A program made the position numbers and the translations under genes. A stretch of 64,000 nt of DNA from Weeksella virosa DSM 16922 (GTDB lineage Bacteria > Bacteroidota > Bacteroidia > Flavobacteriales > Weeksellaceae), in assembly GCF_000189415.1 (NCBI RefSeq), contig NC_015144.1:377501-441500 (forward strand), written 5' to 3'. Below, piece by piece: positions 1 to 10,352 of this stretch. Each line of letters begins with the position of its first letter. The stretch's first letter is position 1. The notes under the pieces were generated by a model, which saw only the letters and a list, made by a program, of their open reading frames with translations, searched no databases and had not been told where the DNA came from.

Positions 1-222
<222 letters not shown>

Positions 223-477
223 TCTCAAGTGGCCTTCTATAAAATTTTAAATATTAATGAATAATTCATAATAAATTGATTATAAAAAACCTGTAGTACA
301 CAACTAATTGTCGTGCTTGTTAATCTTACTCGTTAATTATTTTTTCGATTTATCGTTTTATCGTCTTCTATATGCTTACTATATTTAAATCATTTAAATA
401 ATAATTAATTATAGTAATTATTCCAGTATGTCAATGAACTTCTTCTATATCTTGATAGTAAATAACAAGATCTATAG
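223..477 (-). other. Internal transcribed spacer, tRNA-Ala to 23S
   Basis: About 255 AT-rich bases between tRNA-Ala and the 23S start. No open frame or further tRNA is visible. It is transcribed as part of the rRNA precursor and should hold the 5' strand of the 23S processing stem, whose partner lies outside the window. Confidence 0.7.
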
Positions 478-551
478 TGGAGAATATCGGAGTCGAACCG
501 ATGACCTCCTGCGTGCAAGGCAGGCGCTCTAGCCAGCTGAGCTAATTCCCC
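478..551 (-). tRNA. tRNA-Ala (TGC)
   Basis: The reverse complement folds into a full cloverleaf: acceptor GGGGAAT/ATTCTCC, anticodon stem CCTGC/GCAGG with loop CTTGCAC (anticodon TGC), and T-loop TTCGACT. The discriminator is A, and CCA is not encoded. It lies in the 16S-23S spacer after tRNA-Ile, the usual bacterial arrangement. Confidence 0.97.
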
Positions 552-572
552 TCTTTTTAAGTGTTAACCTCG

Positions 573-646
573 TAGTCTCAGGCAGACTCGAACTGCCGAC
601 CTCTACATTATCAGTGTAGCGCTCTAACCAGCTGAGCTATGAGACT
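573..646 (-). tRNA. tRNA-Ile (GAT)
   Basis: The reverse complement forms a cloverleaf with acceptor AGTCTCA/TGAGACT, anticodon stem CTACA/TGTAG with loop CTGATAA (anticodon GAT), and T-loop TTCGAGT. The CCA end is not encoded. It is the first tRNA after 16S in the operon. Confidence 0.97.
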
Positions 647-776
647 CTTTCTAAACTCTAAAAAGAGCGGTCTTGTTTTATATATACATCCAACATAAAT
701 ATAAAATATACAAATAAAGAAAAAAACCAAGCAACAAATAGGTTGTTACGTAACTAACACATCGTATGTACTCTAA
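647..776 (-). other. 16S trailer / spacer with likely RNase III stem strand
   Basis: Spacer between 16S and tRNA-Ile. The + strand block CCAAGCAA at 727-734 is complementary to TTGCTTGG at 2351-2358 in the 16S leader; extending outward gives about 11 of 12 pairing positions. The two sites flank 16S, so they can form the long helix that RNase III cuts to release the 16S precursor. The pairing is seen in the sequence; its role is inferred from other bacteria. Confidence 0.5.
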
Positions 777-2297
<1,521 letters not shown>

Positions 2298-2440
2298 AAT
2301 ATAAATTTCTTTATACGATACTGAAAAGCTACTCCAACTCTAATTGACGTTTGCTTGGCTTTATTTTTTCTTCTTGTTATATTATGTCAAATGAACTCCT
2401 CAGTTGTTACGCATCACAAAAAAATACCTTATTTTTCGTA
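2298..2440 (-). other. 16S rRNA leader
   Basis: Transcribed leader between the proximal rRNA promoter and mature 16S. It carries TTGCTTGG (2351-2358), which can pair with the trailer at 727-734. It also carries the + strand block GTTGTTACG (2404-2412), which occurs again at 743-751 downstream of 16S, so both leader and trailer RNA contain CGTAACAAC in the same orientation. The function of this shared element is unknown. Confidence 0.45.
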
Positions 2441-2448
2441 AGCGAGTG

Positions 2449-2478
2449 CAAAGATAAGAATTAAATTTAATCTAACAA
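2449..2478 (-). promoter_or_regulatory. rRNA operon promoter, proximal (P2)
   Basis: On the minus strand TTG (2478-2476) is followed after 19 bp by TATCTTTG (2456-2449). This matches the Bacteroidota sigma-A consensus TTG-N17-23-TAnnTTTG fully. It directs transcription toward 16S. Confidence 0.75.
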
Positions 2479-2597
2479 AAGTTTTTGAAATTTTTTTTCG
2501 AAACACTCTCAGAAGCATAAAACTCCTTCGACTTAATTCCTATATCCGCGATTTCAAAAAACCCTTACACAACTACTCTTCTCGTGTATTGGGAGTG

Positions 2598-2630
2598 CAA
2601 ATATATGAACTCTAAAATGAATTAAACAAA
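2598..2630 (-). promoter_or_regulatory. rRNA operon promoter, distal (P1)
   Basis: On the minus strand TTTG (2630-2627) is followed after 21 bp by TATATTTG (2605-2598), again a full match to the Bacteroidota consensus. Tandem promoters about 150 bp apart are common for rRNA operons. The rest of the 2.48-2.84 kb gap is AT-rich and shows no gene. Confidence 0.7.
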
Positions 2631-2839
2631 TAATTTTATAAGATTTTTACAGTTCTTTTTTTAAGCTATTGAAAGTGTGGGCAATAAATATAAATTTTTT
2701 CTGCCCTAGTGTTCCTTCGGATCGTGAAATGTATCAAAAATAATGTGTTGCTTGAGGTTTTGTTGCTATCTTTTGGGAAAGCTTTGTGGTTCATCCTACC
2801 GAAATAATGTATTTGTTATTGGCTATAAAAAATATATTT

Positions 2840-5296
2840 TTATTGTGGGTCGACATCAATCTCTAGCCGAACAGACCGATAAACCGATATGGTATGGAGT
2901 TTTTCTATCTGGTTTTGCACAAAACGTTTGATTTTTGAGGGTGATTGATTTTCATTTATTTTGAGCATTACTTGCATAATATAGAGATTATTGATTCGCG
3001 CAACAGAAGGTTCTTCGGGACCCAACAGTAAATGAGGCATAAAGTGTGGACGTAATAATTCAACGAATTGTTCGGCAGTTTTGCGAACACGTTCTTGGTT
3101 TTTATGTTTAAATCTGAACTGAATTAGGCGAGTAAATGGTGGATAATGGAAACTTTTGCGTTCATATAATATATCTTTCATGGTTTGTGAGTAATTATAA
3201 GTTGTTACATTTTGCAAAACTTGATGATCTGGATTATAAGCTTGGATCAATACTTTCCCTTGTTCTTCTCGTCTTCCGGCACGGCCTGCAACTTGCGTTA
3301 GCAATTGAAACGCTTTTTCGTGTGCACGAAAATCAGGAAAATTGAGCAAAGAGTCGGCCCGAATAACCCCAACCAGAGTTACATCACCAAAATCGAGTCC
3401 TTTTGTTATCATTTGCGTTCCGACTAAAATATCTATTTCTTTATTTTGAAATTCTTCGATTAGTTTTTCGTAGGCAAATTTCTTACGCATTGCATCTACA
3501 TCCATTCTTTTGATGATTGCTGCAGGAAATATTTTTTCTAATTGAAGCTGAATCTGCTCAGTACCAATACCTTTTGTTACCAAAGAATTACTACCACAAG
3601 ATGGGCAGCGTACAGGTTTGCTTTGCGCATGTCCACAATAATGGCATTTAAGTTGATTGAATAGTTTATGATACGTAAGACTCACGTCGCAGTTCGGACA
3701 TTCTGGTGTATATCCACATGTTTCGCATTCGGTGACCGGTGCAAATCCTCGCCGATTCTGGAAAATAATGACTTGTTTTTTGCGATCTAGCTCCTCTTGT
3801 ATTGCATTGCGCAAAATATGCGAAATGTCTTCTGTTATTTCTTTTTCTTTTTGAGCTTTACGCAGATCGACAAGATTTATGCTCGGCAATGGTACTTTGC
3901 CAAAACGTTCTGTGAGCGAAATATATTTATATACTCCTTTTTGGGCATAGTAATATGTTTCTAAAGAAGGAGTTGCTGAACCTAAAACTACTTTTGCTGA
4001 AAATTTTTTTGCCAAAACCAAAGCTGTATCTCGTGCGTTATAATAAGGCTTCGCATCTATTTGTTTGTACGATGACTCGTGTTCCTCATCGATAATTACC
4101 AAGCCAAGGTTCTTTAATGGTAAAAAAACAGCCGATCGAGAGCCTATGATTATGTCGTATTTTTGATGCAAAGTATTTTGCCAAAGTTCTACCTTTTCGT
4201 TCTGATTGTATTTTGAGTGATAAACCCCCACTCTCTCCCCGAAGTGTTTTTTCACCCGCTGAACGATTTGTGTTGTTACTCCAATTTCTGGTAAAAGATA
4301 GAGCACTGTTTTTTTTTCTGCCAAATAATCTTGCATCAATTGGAGATACAATTCTGTTTTACCACTAGAAGTTACGCCATGCAACAAGGCAATAGAATGA
4401 GTGAGAAACCCTGATTTTAATTCTTGCAGTGCATATTGTTGGGCTTTTGTAAGGAGTGAAATACTCTCCTTATCGGATTCCTCTTTGTCTACGCGTGATG
4501 ACTGAAGCTGATATACTTGCAAGATATTTTTCTCGACCATTGCGTTTATTGCTGCATTAGACGAACCTTGCTTCACCAATTCGGGAACTTTTATCGGTTT
4601 TGTAGTTTGTGTTTCTAAGGCAATTAATCGAAGTAGAGTTTCTCTTTGTTTGGGTGCTTTGTCTAATTGCTGAATTGCTTTTCTGAACTCTAATTCATTC
4701 TTTTTTAGATCGGGTAGAATTCGTACATAATTCTCTATTTTTGGTGTATATTTTTCATGCAGTTTTTCATCCACCCGAACGACTCCTTTTTCCCACAAAG
4801 ATTTGAGTACTTGAATTGCAGAAAAATCTTCTATAATCAAAGCAATTTCGTTTACCGAAAGCATTGTTGTATTTTGCAGTGCTTTCACGACCAATATTTC
4901 GGGTTCTGTTAATATTTCGATTGCATCGAAATTAGGATCGACCAAACGAACGTAGGTTAAACTTTCTAATTTCAGGGCAGATGGTAACGCATTGCGGTAA
5001 ACATCACCTAATGAACACATATAATAAGAAGCTATCCACTCCCATAGCTCTATTTGTTTTTGGGTTACCAAAGGTTCTTGATCGAGGAAAGCATGGATGC
5101 CTTTTGTTTTATATAATTCTGGCTTATTTTGATGCAATGAGTGTACTATTCCTGTATACAGTTTTTGCGTTCCGAATGGTACCGAAACACGCTGACCGAC
5201 TTTTATTTGCTGTAAATCATACTTGGAAAGATGATACGTAAACGTACCATTTAACGAAAGTGGTAAAATAATTTCGGCAAAATAATTCGTTGTCAT
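2840..5296 (-). CDS. priA: Primosomal protein N' (replication restart helicase PriA)
   Basis: PriA is a superfamily 2 DNA helicase that recognises stalled replication forks and reloads the replisome. The 818-residue protein has an N-terminal DNA-binding region, Walker A GVTSSGKT (307-314), a DEEH box (403-406), and eight Cys that bind two zinc ions (524, 527, 533, 536, 551, 554, 564, 567). The helicase motif GTQMITKGLDF follows. Length is somewhat above the E. coli protein (732), which is usual for Bacteroidota. The ATG at 5296 starts a conserved PriA N-terminus. It stands alone, leftward, upstream of the rRNA operon. Confidence 0.96.
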   Translation of the reverse strand: MTTNYFAEIILPLSLNGTFTYHLSKYDLQQIKVGQRVSVPFGTQKLYTGIVHSLHQNKPELYKTKGIHAFLDQEPLVTQKQIELWEWIASYYMCSLGDVYRNALPSALKLESLTYVRLVDPNFDAIEILTEPEILVVKALQNTTMLSVNEIALIIEDFSAIQVLKSLWEKGVVRVDEKLHEKYTPKIENYVRILPDLKKNELEFRKAIQQLDKAPKQRETLLRLIALETQTTKPIKVPELVKQGSSNAAINAMVEKNILQVYQLQSSRVDKEESDKESISLLTKAQQYALQELKSGFLTHSIALLHGVTSSGKTELYLQLMQDYLAEKKTVLYLLPEIGVTTQIVQRVKKHFGERVGVYHSKYNQNEKVELWQNTLHQKYDIIIGSRSAVFLPLKNLGLVIIDEEHESSYKQIDAKPYYNARDTALVLAKKFSAKVVLGSATPSLETYYYAQKGVYKYISLTERFGKVPLPSINLVDLRKAQKEKEITEDISHILRNAIQEELDRKKQVIIFQNRRGFAPVTECETCGYTPECPNCDVSLTYHKLFNQLKCHYCGHAQSKPVRCPSCGSNSLVTKGIGTEQIQLQLEKIFPAAIIKRMDVDAMRKKFAYEKLIEEFQNKEIDILVGTQMITKGLDFGDVTLVGVIRADSLLNFPDFRAHEKAFQLLTQVAGRAGRREEQGKVLIQAYNPDHQVLQNVTTYNYSQTMKDILYERKSFHYPPFTRLIQFRFKHKNQERVRKTAEQFVELLRPHFMPHLLLGPEEPSVARINNLYIMQVMLKINENQSPSKIKRFVQNQIEKLHTISVYRSVRLEIDVDPQ

Positions 5297-5657
5297 TTTA
5301 TGAGTTTAGGTTCACAAGTTAATAAGATTCTGATAAGAATTGAAAGGTAAATTTTAGAAATATTTTTTGCATTTATCATCTATAATAATACTTTATTTTT
5401 TTTTCCAACATCCATTTTTCATTTGATTGAAAATAAAAGTATAAACTCTTCTAATGTTACAAAATAGATGATATAATAGATATTGCCATTATATAAATGC
5501 CATTTTTTTCGATTGTTATTTTTTTATAGTCGCTTTATTACTAATATTTACAACGCTATCGCTCAATAAATATAGAAGTTAAAAGAATAGTTAAATTTAT
5601 ATTGCTTATATATATATATTATATCTTTATACTTAAAATGAATTAATATATTATAAT
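5297..5657. other. AT-rich intergenic region
   Basis: About 360 bases between the divergent priA and the small lipoprotein gene. The sequence is very AT-rich with short TA repeats near 5605-5625. I see no gene in any frame. A candidate promoter for the rightward gene lies at its right end. Confidence 0.6.
5602..5629 (+). promoter_or_regulatory. Promoter for small lipoprotein gene
   Basis: TTG at 5602-5604, a 17 bp spacer, then TATCTTTA at 5622-5629. The -7 element differs from TAnnTTTG at one base. It lies 29 bp upstream of the start codon. Confidence 0.4.
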
Positions 5658-5966
5658 ATGAAACTATTTTTCACATTAACCACTTTTTTCACCTTGGCTC
5701 TATTTTCTTGTAGCACAAGTATCAAACAAAACCAATTACTATCAGGAACAATTGTAAGAGATTGTACAGGAACTTATATTCGTGTTAATAATATGGAGGA
5801 CTATTTGGTTTGTAACAATGAGCTGCTTTCGGACAAAAAAGATGGTGAAACTGTAAGTGTTATTTATAATTTTGAGAAAGATTGCAAAGAGCCAGCAGAT
5901 AAAGCAACTTGTCTGATGTATCATGAACATAAAGGCAAGATTACAATCAAGAAAAAAAATAGTTAA
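5658..5966 (+). CDS. Small hypothetical lipoprotein
   Basis: A 102-residue protein with a short hydrophobic signal and a lipobox (LFSC, Cys near residue 18), so it is probably lipid-anchored. The mature part is about 84 residues with two pairs of Cys spread along it (near CTG, VCNN, DCKE, TCLM) that could form disulfides. I do not recognise a family. The gene stands alone between priA and proline dehydrogenase and ends at a clear hairpin terminator. Confidence 0.7.
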   Translation: MKLFFTLTTFFTLALFSCSTSIKQNQLLSGTIVRDCTGTYIRVNNMEDYLVCNNELLSDKKDGETVSVIYNFEKDCKEPADKATCLMYHEHKGKITIKKKNS

Positions 5967-5973
5967 ACAAAAA

Positions 5974-5996
5974 AATCCACTCAGTTCGGGTGGATT
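5974..5996. terminator. Bidirectional hairpin terminator
   Basis: AATCCAC (5974-5980) pairs with GTGGATT (5990-5996) around a 9 nt loop, with an A-run before and a T-run after. It sits between convergent genes and can serve both. Confidence 0.75.
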
Positions 5997-6016
5997 TTAT
6001 CATAACACAGAACAGG

Positions 6017-7192
6017 TTATTTTATTTTTTTACGACGCTCTAATTCTTTTTCGATCAGCATCAGCTCGCGCCCTGTCTGTCCTGCAACAGAAGTGTTTTC
6101 TTGTGCACGACGAATCAAATAAGGCATTACTTCCTTTATTGGGCCATAAGGTAAATATTTTGCAATATTGTATCCTAAATGCGCAAGATTAAATGAAATA
6201 TTATCGCTCATCCCAAATAATTGTCCAAACCAGAAGTTTGGATTATTTTTCTCGATTCCGTTTTCGTTCATTAGTTTAGCGAGCAATTCACAACTACCTT
6301 CATTGTGCGTACCTGCAAATAAACCAAAACGCTCGTGGTGAGAGGCAATAAATTCTAATGCCAAGTCGTAATCTCTATCCGATGCTTCTTTGTTTGGCTG
6401 TATTGGCGACGGGTAAGCTTCTGCTTGTGCACGTTCACGCTCTTTCTCCATGTATGCACCACGCACAATTTTATATCCTAGAAAGTAGTTGTCTTTTTGT
6501 GCTTTTTCATACATGGTTTTCAGATATGCTAAACGATCGTGCCGATACATTTGTAGTGTATTCCAAATTACGGGACGTTTTTGGTTGTATTTCATCATCA
6601 TCACGTCGCACAAATCGTCTGCGGCATCTTGCATCCAAGTTTCCTCGGCATCGATCATGATATTAACATCTAATTGATAACCTTTCTCACAAACATCTTC
6701 GAAGCGTTTTCTTGTATTTTCCCAAGCTTTGGTTTCTTCTGGATTGAGTTGAGTTTTTTTACCAACTTTTTCCCACAATTCTATTCGACCAAAGGCCGTT
6801 GGTTTGAAAACCACAAACGGGATCGAAGGGTTGTTTTTACTTATATCAATAAGTTCGAGCATTACGTCGCGCACGTGATCGAAATCACTTTCTTCTGTTT
6901 GCCCTTCTACCGAATAATCTAAGATAGAACTTACGTGATAGCGATACAATTCGTTGGCAACCTTGATGGCTTCTTGCGGTGTTTCTCCACCTACGAATTG
7001 AGAATAAATAGTTTTTCTGATGAGAGGCTTCACCATCGGAAAACTTACCAAAAATGGTGCAATATTAAAAATTTTACCTCCTAATTTAGTCAACCCTTCA
7101 TTTCCGATGAGTTTGAAAAGAAGATGAGCCTTTTTCAACTCTTGATCAGACTTTACTTGAAAAGCATATTCAGTATTATCGAACAAAGACAT
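6017..7192 (-). CDS. Proline dehydrogenase
   Basis: A flavoenzyme that oxidises proline to 1-pyrroline-5-carboxylate, the first step of proline breakdown. The 391-residue protein is the single-domain type, without the P5C dehydrogenase part of PutA. The C-terminal block YLPYGPIKEVMPYLIRRAQE holds the paired Arg that bind the substrate carboxylate in this family. KIVRGAYMEKER near the middle is the strand that contacts FAD. It starts with ATG at 7192, 36 bp from a good -7 element. No pyrroline-5-carboxylate dehydrogenase lies next to it. Confidence 0.9.
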   Translation of the reverse strand: MSLFDNTEYAFQVKSDQELKKAHLLFKLIGNEGLTKLGGKIFNIAPFLVSFPMVKPLIRKTIYSQFVGGETPQEAIKVANELYRYHVSSILDYSVEGQTEESDFDHVRDVMLELIDISKNNPSIPFVVFKPTAFGRIELWEKVGKKTQLNPEETKAWENTRKRFEDVCEKGYQLDVNIMIDAEETWMQDAADDLCDVMMMKYNQKRPVIWNTLQMYRHDRLAYLKTMYEKAQKDNYFLGYKIVRGAYMEKERERAQAEAYPSPIQPNKEASDRDYDLALEFIASHHERFGLFAGTHNEGSCELLAKLMNENGIEKNNPNFWFGQLFGMSDNISFNLAHLGYNIAKYLPYGPIKEVMPYLIRRAQENTSVAGQTGRELMLIEKELERRKKIK

Positions 7193-7228
7193 GCGCTATA
7201 AAATTTAGTATAATCAATTAACTTTTTA

Positions 7229-7256
7229 CAAATTTACATATAAAAAAAACCTACAA
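7229..7256 (-). promoter_or_regulatory. Promoter for proline dehydrogenase
   Basis: Minus strand TTG (7256-7254), 17 bp spacer, TAAATTTG (7236-7229). It matches the Bacteroidota consensus and overlaps the terminator of the upstream L31 gene. Confidence 0.6.
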
Positions 7257-7277
7257 GCAAACAACTTATAGGTTTTT
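7246..7277 (-). terminator. Terminator of the L31 gene
   Basis: AAAAACCTACAAG-type arm (7246-7257) pairs with CTTATAGGTTTTT (7265-7277), followed on the minus strand by a T-run. It lies 53 bp downstream of rpmE. Confidence 0.7.
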
Positions 7278-7329
7278 GTTTATGATAACAATAGAAATTA
7301 ATAGTTCGAAGTAAAACAACTTCTATTTT

Positions 7330-7587
7330 CTATTGTTTAGCAGCTCTTTTCGCGTACTTACTTCTAAACTTATCAATACGTCCTGCGGTATCTACTAATT
7401 TTTGTTTACCTGTATAAAAAGGGTGTGAGGTAGAAGAAATCTCCATTTTCACTAACGGATACTCTACTCCATCAACCTCTATGGTGTCTTTTGTTTCAGC
7501 ACATGAACGCGTAATAAACACTTCTTCGTTTGACATATCTTTGAATGCCACTAAACGATAATTACTTGGGTGGATATCTTTTTTCAT
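7330..7587 (-). CDS. rpmE: 50S ribosomal protein L31, type B
   Basis: Ribosomal protein bL31 of 85 residues. It is the type B form: the N-terminal [11 protein letters not shown] and the C-terminal [15 protein letters not shown] are typical, and the four-Cys zinc knuckle of type A L31 is absent (only one Cys is present). Type B proteins work without zinc and often replace the zinc form under zinc limitation, but in many Bacteroidota this is the only L31. A strong promoter lies 39 bp upstream. Confidence 0.95.
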   Translation of the reverse strand: MKKDIHPSNYRLVAFKDMSNEEVFITRSCAETKDTIEVDGVEYPLVKMEISSTSHPFYTGKQKLVDTAGRIDKFRSKYAKRAAKQ

Positions 7588-7625
7588 AAAACTATGATTA
7601 CTTATTCAACTTTACTAACGGAGTG

Positions 7626-7655
7626 CAAAGATAACAAAATATCTATACTAAACAA
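7626..7655 (-). promoter_or_regulatory. Promoter for rpmE
   Basis: Minus strand TTG (7655-7653), 19 bp spacer, TATCTTTG (7633-7626). The -7 element and the following GCACTC are the same as in the proximal rRNA promoter. Confidence 0.7.
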
Positions 7656-7679
7656 TAAAAATAAAGTAAATTTATTCTT

Positions 7680-7687
7680 TATATTTG
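7680..7687 (+). promoter_or_regulatory. -7 element for beta-helix lipoprotein gene
   Basis: TATATTTG at 7680-7687 matches TAnnTTTG exactly, 19 bp before the start codon. No TTG is seen at the expected distance upstream. Confidence 0.45.
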
Positions 7688-7706
7688 TTTGATAATTTAA
7701 AACCAA

Positions 7707-9080
7707 ATGAAATTACGCAACATCTTATTGGGCACTACTCTTTTGGGTGGTATTGTGTTACAATCTTGCCGGGATGATTTTGATTATGATCCTATTAGCA
7801 CAGGGATTTCATTCAATCGTGACACCCTTAGTGTTGATACGGTTTTCAATCATCGAAAATCTGAAACTTATGTCCTAAAAATCTACAATAACGACAAAGA
7901 CAACAAAGTTATTCCTAAAATTTACCTCAACAAAGGTAATAATTCTTACTTTCAAATCAATGTTGATGGACGCGCTGGGAAAGATTTTGAGAATGTAGCT
8001 ATCCGTGGACGCGATAGTATATTTGTCTTTGTAGAAATCCATGCAAAAGACGCCCCAAACAATCCATTGTATGATGACGAACTAGTTGTAGAAACTACTA
8101 GCGAAAAGAAGCAAGTGAAATTATTATCATGGATCGAAAATGCAAATTTCTTGCAAGACCAAACTATCGGTTCTACATCGTGGGATGCCAATACTTCCCA
8201 AGTAATTAGCGGAAACGTCGTAGTGCAACAATCCTTAAATATTAGTGCTGGATCGAAAGTCTATTTTGAGAAAGATGCAAAACTTACCATTAATGACGAT
8301 GCGCAGTTTACGGTAGAAGGAAATGTAAACAATTATGTAAAGTTTCGCTCGGCAAGACATGATTCTCGGTATGATTCTTTACCAAATCAGTGGAACAAAA
8401 TAGAGCTGAAACCTCGATCAACTTCGATAATCAACTATGCAAAAATCATCGGTGGACAAATCGGGTTAGAAGTCAATCAAGCCAATTTAGACATCAGAAA
8501 TAGCTATATTGTAAACCATCAAAACTTTGGAATTTTGGCTAATAATGCCGAAATTCTCGGGGTAAATCTTTTGTTAAATAATGCTAACAGTGCCGCACTT
8601 GCCTTAACCAATGGTGGAAAATACGCTTTCTATCATTCTACTTTTGCAAATTATTTTAGCATGATTGGTACTGCAGGACCAGCCTACTCATTATATTTGA
8701 GCAATACAGATCTGGATGAACAACAAAGCAATCCACTAACCCAAGCTATTTTTGCCAACTCTATTTTCTATAGTGATCGTTCGGCAAACGCCATCGCATT
8801 TCATAAAAATAATTCGGTTGCCTTTAATTATTTATTCGACACGAATTTGCTAAAAAACCTAGATACTTCTACGCTAGACATGACTTCAACACCAGGATTT
8901 TCGGCAAGTATAATAGGAGATCCGCTCTTTATCAATCCATTTTATACGGGTAATAATTTACGTTTAAAAGAAGATTCTCCGGCTATCGGCAAGGGCAAAT
9001 CTAGTTATGCTACGCAGTATCCACTTGATATTTATGGAATGAATCGTACTGTTTCTCCGAATTTGGGAGCCATCCAATAA
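7707..9080 (+). CDS. Lipoprotein with predicted right-handed beta-helix
   Basis: A 457-residue lipoprotein (lipobox LQSC, Cys near 21, followed by acidic RDDFDYD, which resembles the Bacteroidota surface-export signal). From about residue 165 on it shows repeated short strands with Asn, Ile and Gly turns, as in parallel beta-helix proteins, ending with PLDIYGMNRTVSPNLGA, a tail often seen in such proteins. Substrate and role are unknown. It is a single gene between rpmE (divergent) and the M28 peptidase (convergent). Confidence 0.75.
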   Translation: MKLRNILLGTTLLGGIVLQSCRDDFDYDPISTGISFNRDTLSVDTVFNHRKSETYVLKIYNNDKDNKVIPKIYLNKGNNSYFQINVDGRAGKDFENVAIRGRDSIFVFVEIHAKDAPNNPLYDDELVVETTSEKKQVKLLSWIENANFLQDQTIGSTSWDANTSQVISGNVVVQQSLNISAGSKVYFEKDAKLTINDDAQFTVEGNVNNYVKFRSARHDSRYDSLPNQWNKIELKPRSTSIINYAKIIGGQIGLEVNQANLDIRNSYIVNHQNFGILANNAEILGVNLLLNNANSAALALTNGGKYAFYHSTFANYFSMIGTAGPAYSLYLSNTDLDEQQSNPLTQAIFANSIFYSDRSANAIAFHKNNSVAFNYLFDTNLLKNLDTSTLDMTSTPGFSASIIGDPLFINPFYTGNNLRLKEDSPAIGKGKSSYATQYPLDIYGMNRTVSPNLGAIQ

Positions 9081-9115
9081 AAATATTTCTAGTATAAATA
9101 TTAGCTACATTCAAA

Positions 9116-9155
9116 GAAAATAGCTGTTTTTATAATTATAAAAACAGCTATTTTC
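9116..9155. terminator. 40 bp perfect palindrome, bidirectional terminator
   Basis: GAAAATAGCTGTTTTTATAA (9116-9135) is followed directly by its exact reverse complement (9136-9155). It lies between two convergent genes, and the T-rich arms on both sides fit termination in both directions. Confidence 0.8.
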
Positions 9156-9200
9156 TTTTCACTAATACGATAGAACTCATCCTACCGAACTATTATTATA

Positions 9201-10337
9201 TTATTCTTTGATTAGTTTTGCTGTGAATCTTCCTTTTTCGGTCATCAAAACCAACTGATAAATCCCTTTTTCTAGATTCTGCAACGACAATTCATTTGTA
9301 TTGGTTATCCCTTTGCTCTGTAGCTGTCCTTCTATGTTATAAAGCTCATAAGCTTTTGCTTTGATATGCTTATTCCATTTCACTGTATTTTGGGTAGGAT
9401 TTGGGGTAAGCACAAGAAGATTTTCTGTATAATCTGCCACTCCCATAGAAGCCGATGCACCTGCAAAATGCATGGTCGATGCTACAGCACCTTTGATTAC
9501 TTGAACCAGGTAATCTTTGTCTAAATTGGCGATTGTATCTCGACTAGTGTGTGGATAAGGCGAATGGTTACCTTCGAACAAACCTGTGATTACAAAACCA
9601 GCATTCTGAAAGGGCATATAGTCTGAGGAATATGCATAGCTTTGTTCGGTTGCTAATGAGGTGTATAAACCAAAAATATTTGCCATTTGTTGGGTAACTA
9701 CTCGAGATGCTTGATTGTTGTGTTGTGGTGAAGAGTTGTCGTATTCACAGATAACTTTATTATTTACTTTACCGTTTACACCTCCGATTTCATCGATATT
9801 GAACACCAATTTTATGTTGATGTTTTCTGGTATCACTTTTTGTTCTACATAAGCTTTACTGCCCAATAGACCTATTTCTTCAGCAGTAAAATGGATAAAT
9901 TTAATAGAATATTCGGTTTCGACATCTTTTAGTAAACGAGCTATTTCTAGAAGAGCGGTTGTCCCCGAGCCATTATCATTTGCGCCTGGTCCATTGATTG
10001 TATCATAATGACCATCGACTATAATATACTCATCGGGGTATTTAGTACCTTTTTTGGTAACAATAATATTATAGGTCGTTTTACCATTGAGCGTGAAAGC
10101 ATGTAATTCGATATCCGAATAACCCATTTCTTGATAGAGACCGAGTAGCCATTTTCGTGCTTTTTCGTGCGCAAGACTTCCGTCGCGTTTCTCACCAAAA
10201 CTTACAAAGTTTTCGAGGTTTGTATAAATTGACTCTGCATTAACTTTATCAACTACTGATTGTATGTGCGATTGATATGTTTGTGCGTTGCTCCACTGAG
10301 CAACGATTAATCCAAGAACGATAAAAATTTTTCTCAT
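9201..10337 (-). CDS. Secreted M28 family zinc peptidase with type IX secretion tail
   Basis: A 378-residue secreted aminopeptidase-type enzyme. A signal peptide ends near QWSNAQ (residue 19). The M28 dinuclear zinc site is complete: H110 and D112 (GHYDT), D121 (GANDNGSGT), catalytic E153 with E154 (TAEEIG), D182 (NIDEIGG) and H263 (YPHTSRDT). Residues 309-378 (start VLTPNPTQNTV) form the C-terminal sorting domain used by the type IX system to export and anchor proteins. It lies 15 bp after the sirtuin gene; TAAATTTG at 10363-10356 could be its own promoter. Confidence 0.92.
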   Translation of the reverse strand: MRKIFIVLGLIVAQWSNAQTYQSHIQSVVDKVNAESIYTNLENFVSFGEKRDGSLAHEKARKWLLGLYQEMGYSDIELHAFTLNGKTTYNIIVTKKGTKYPDEYIIVDGHYDTINGPGANDNGSGTTALLEIARLLKDVETEYSIKFIHFTAEEIGLLGSKAYVEQKVIPENINIKLVFNIDEIGGVNGKVNNKVICEYDNSSPQHNNQASRVVTQQMANIFGLYTSLATEQSYAYSSDYMPFQNAGFVITGLFEGNHSPYPHTSRDTIANLDKDYLVQVIKGAVASTMHFAGASASMGVADYTENLLVLTPNPTQNTVKWNKHIKAKAYELYNIEGQLQSKGITNTNELSLQNLEKGIYQLVLMTEKGRFTAKLIKE

Positions 10338-10352
10338 GTGTTTATTAAAATC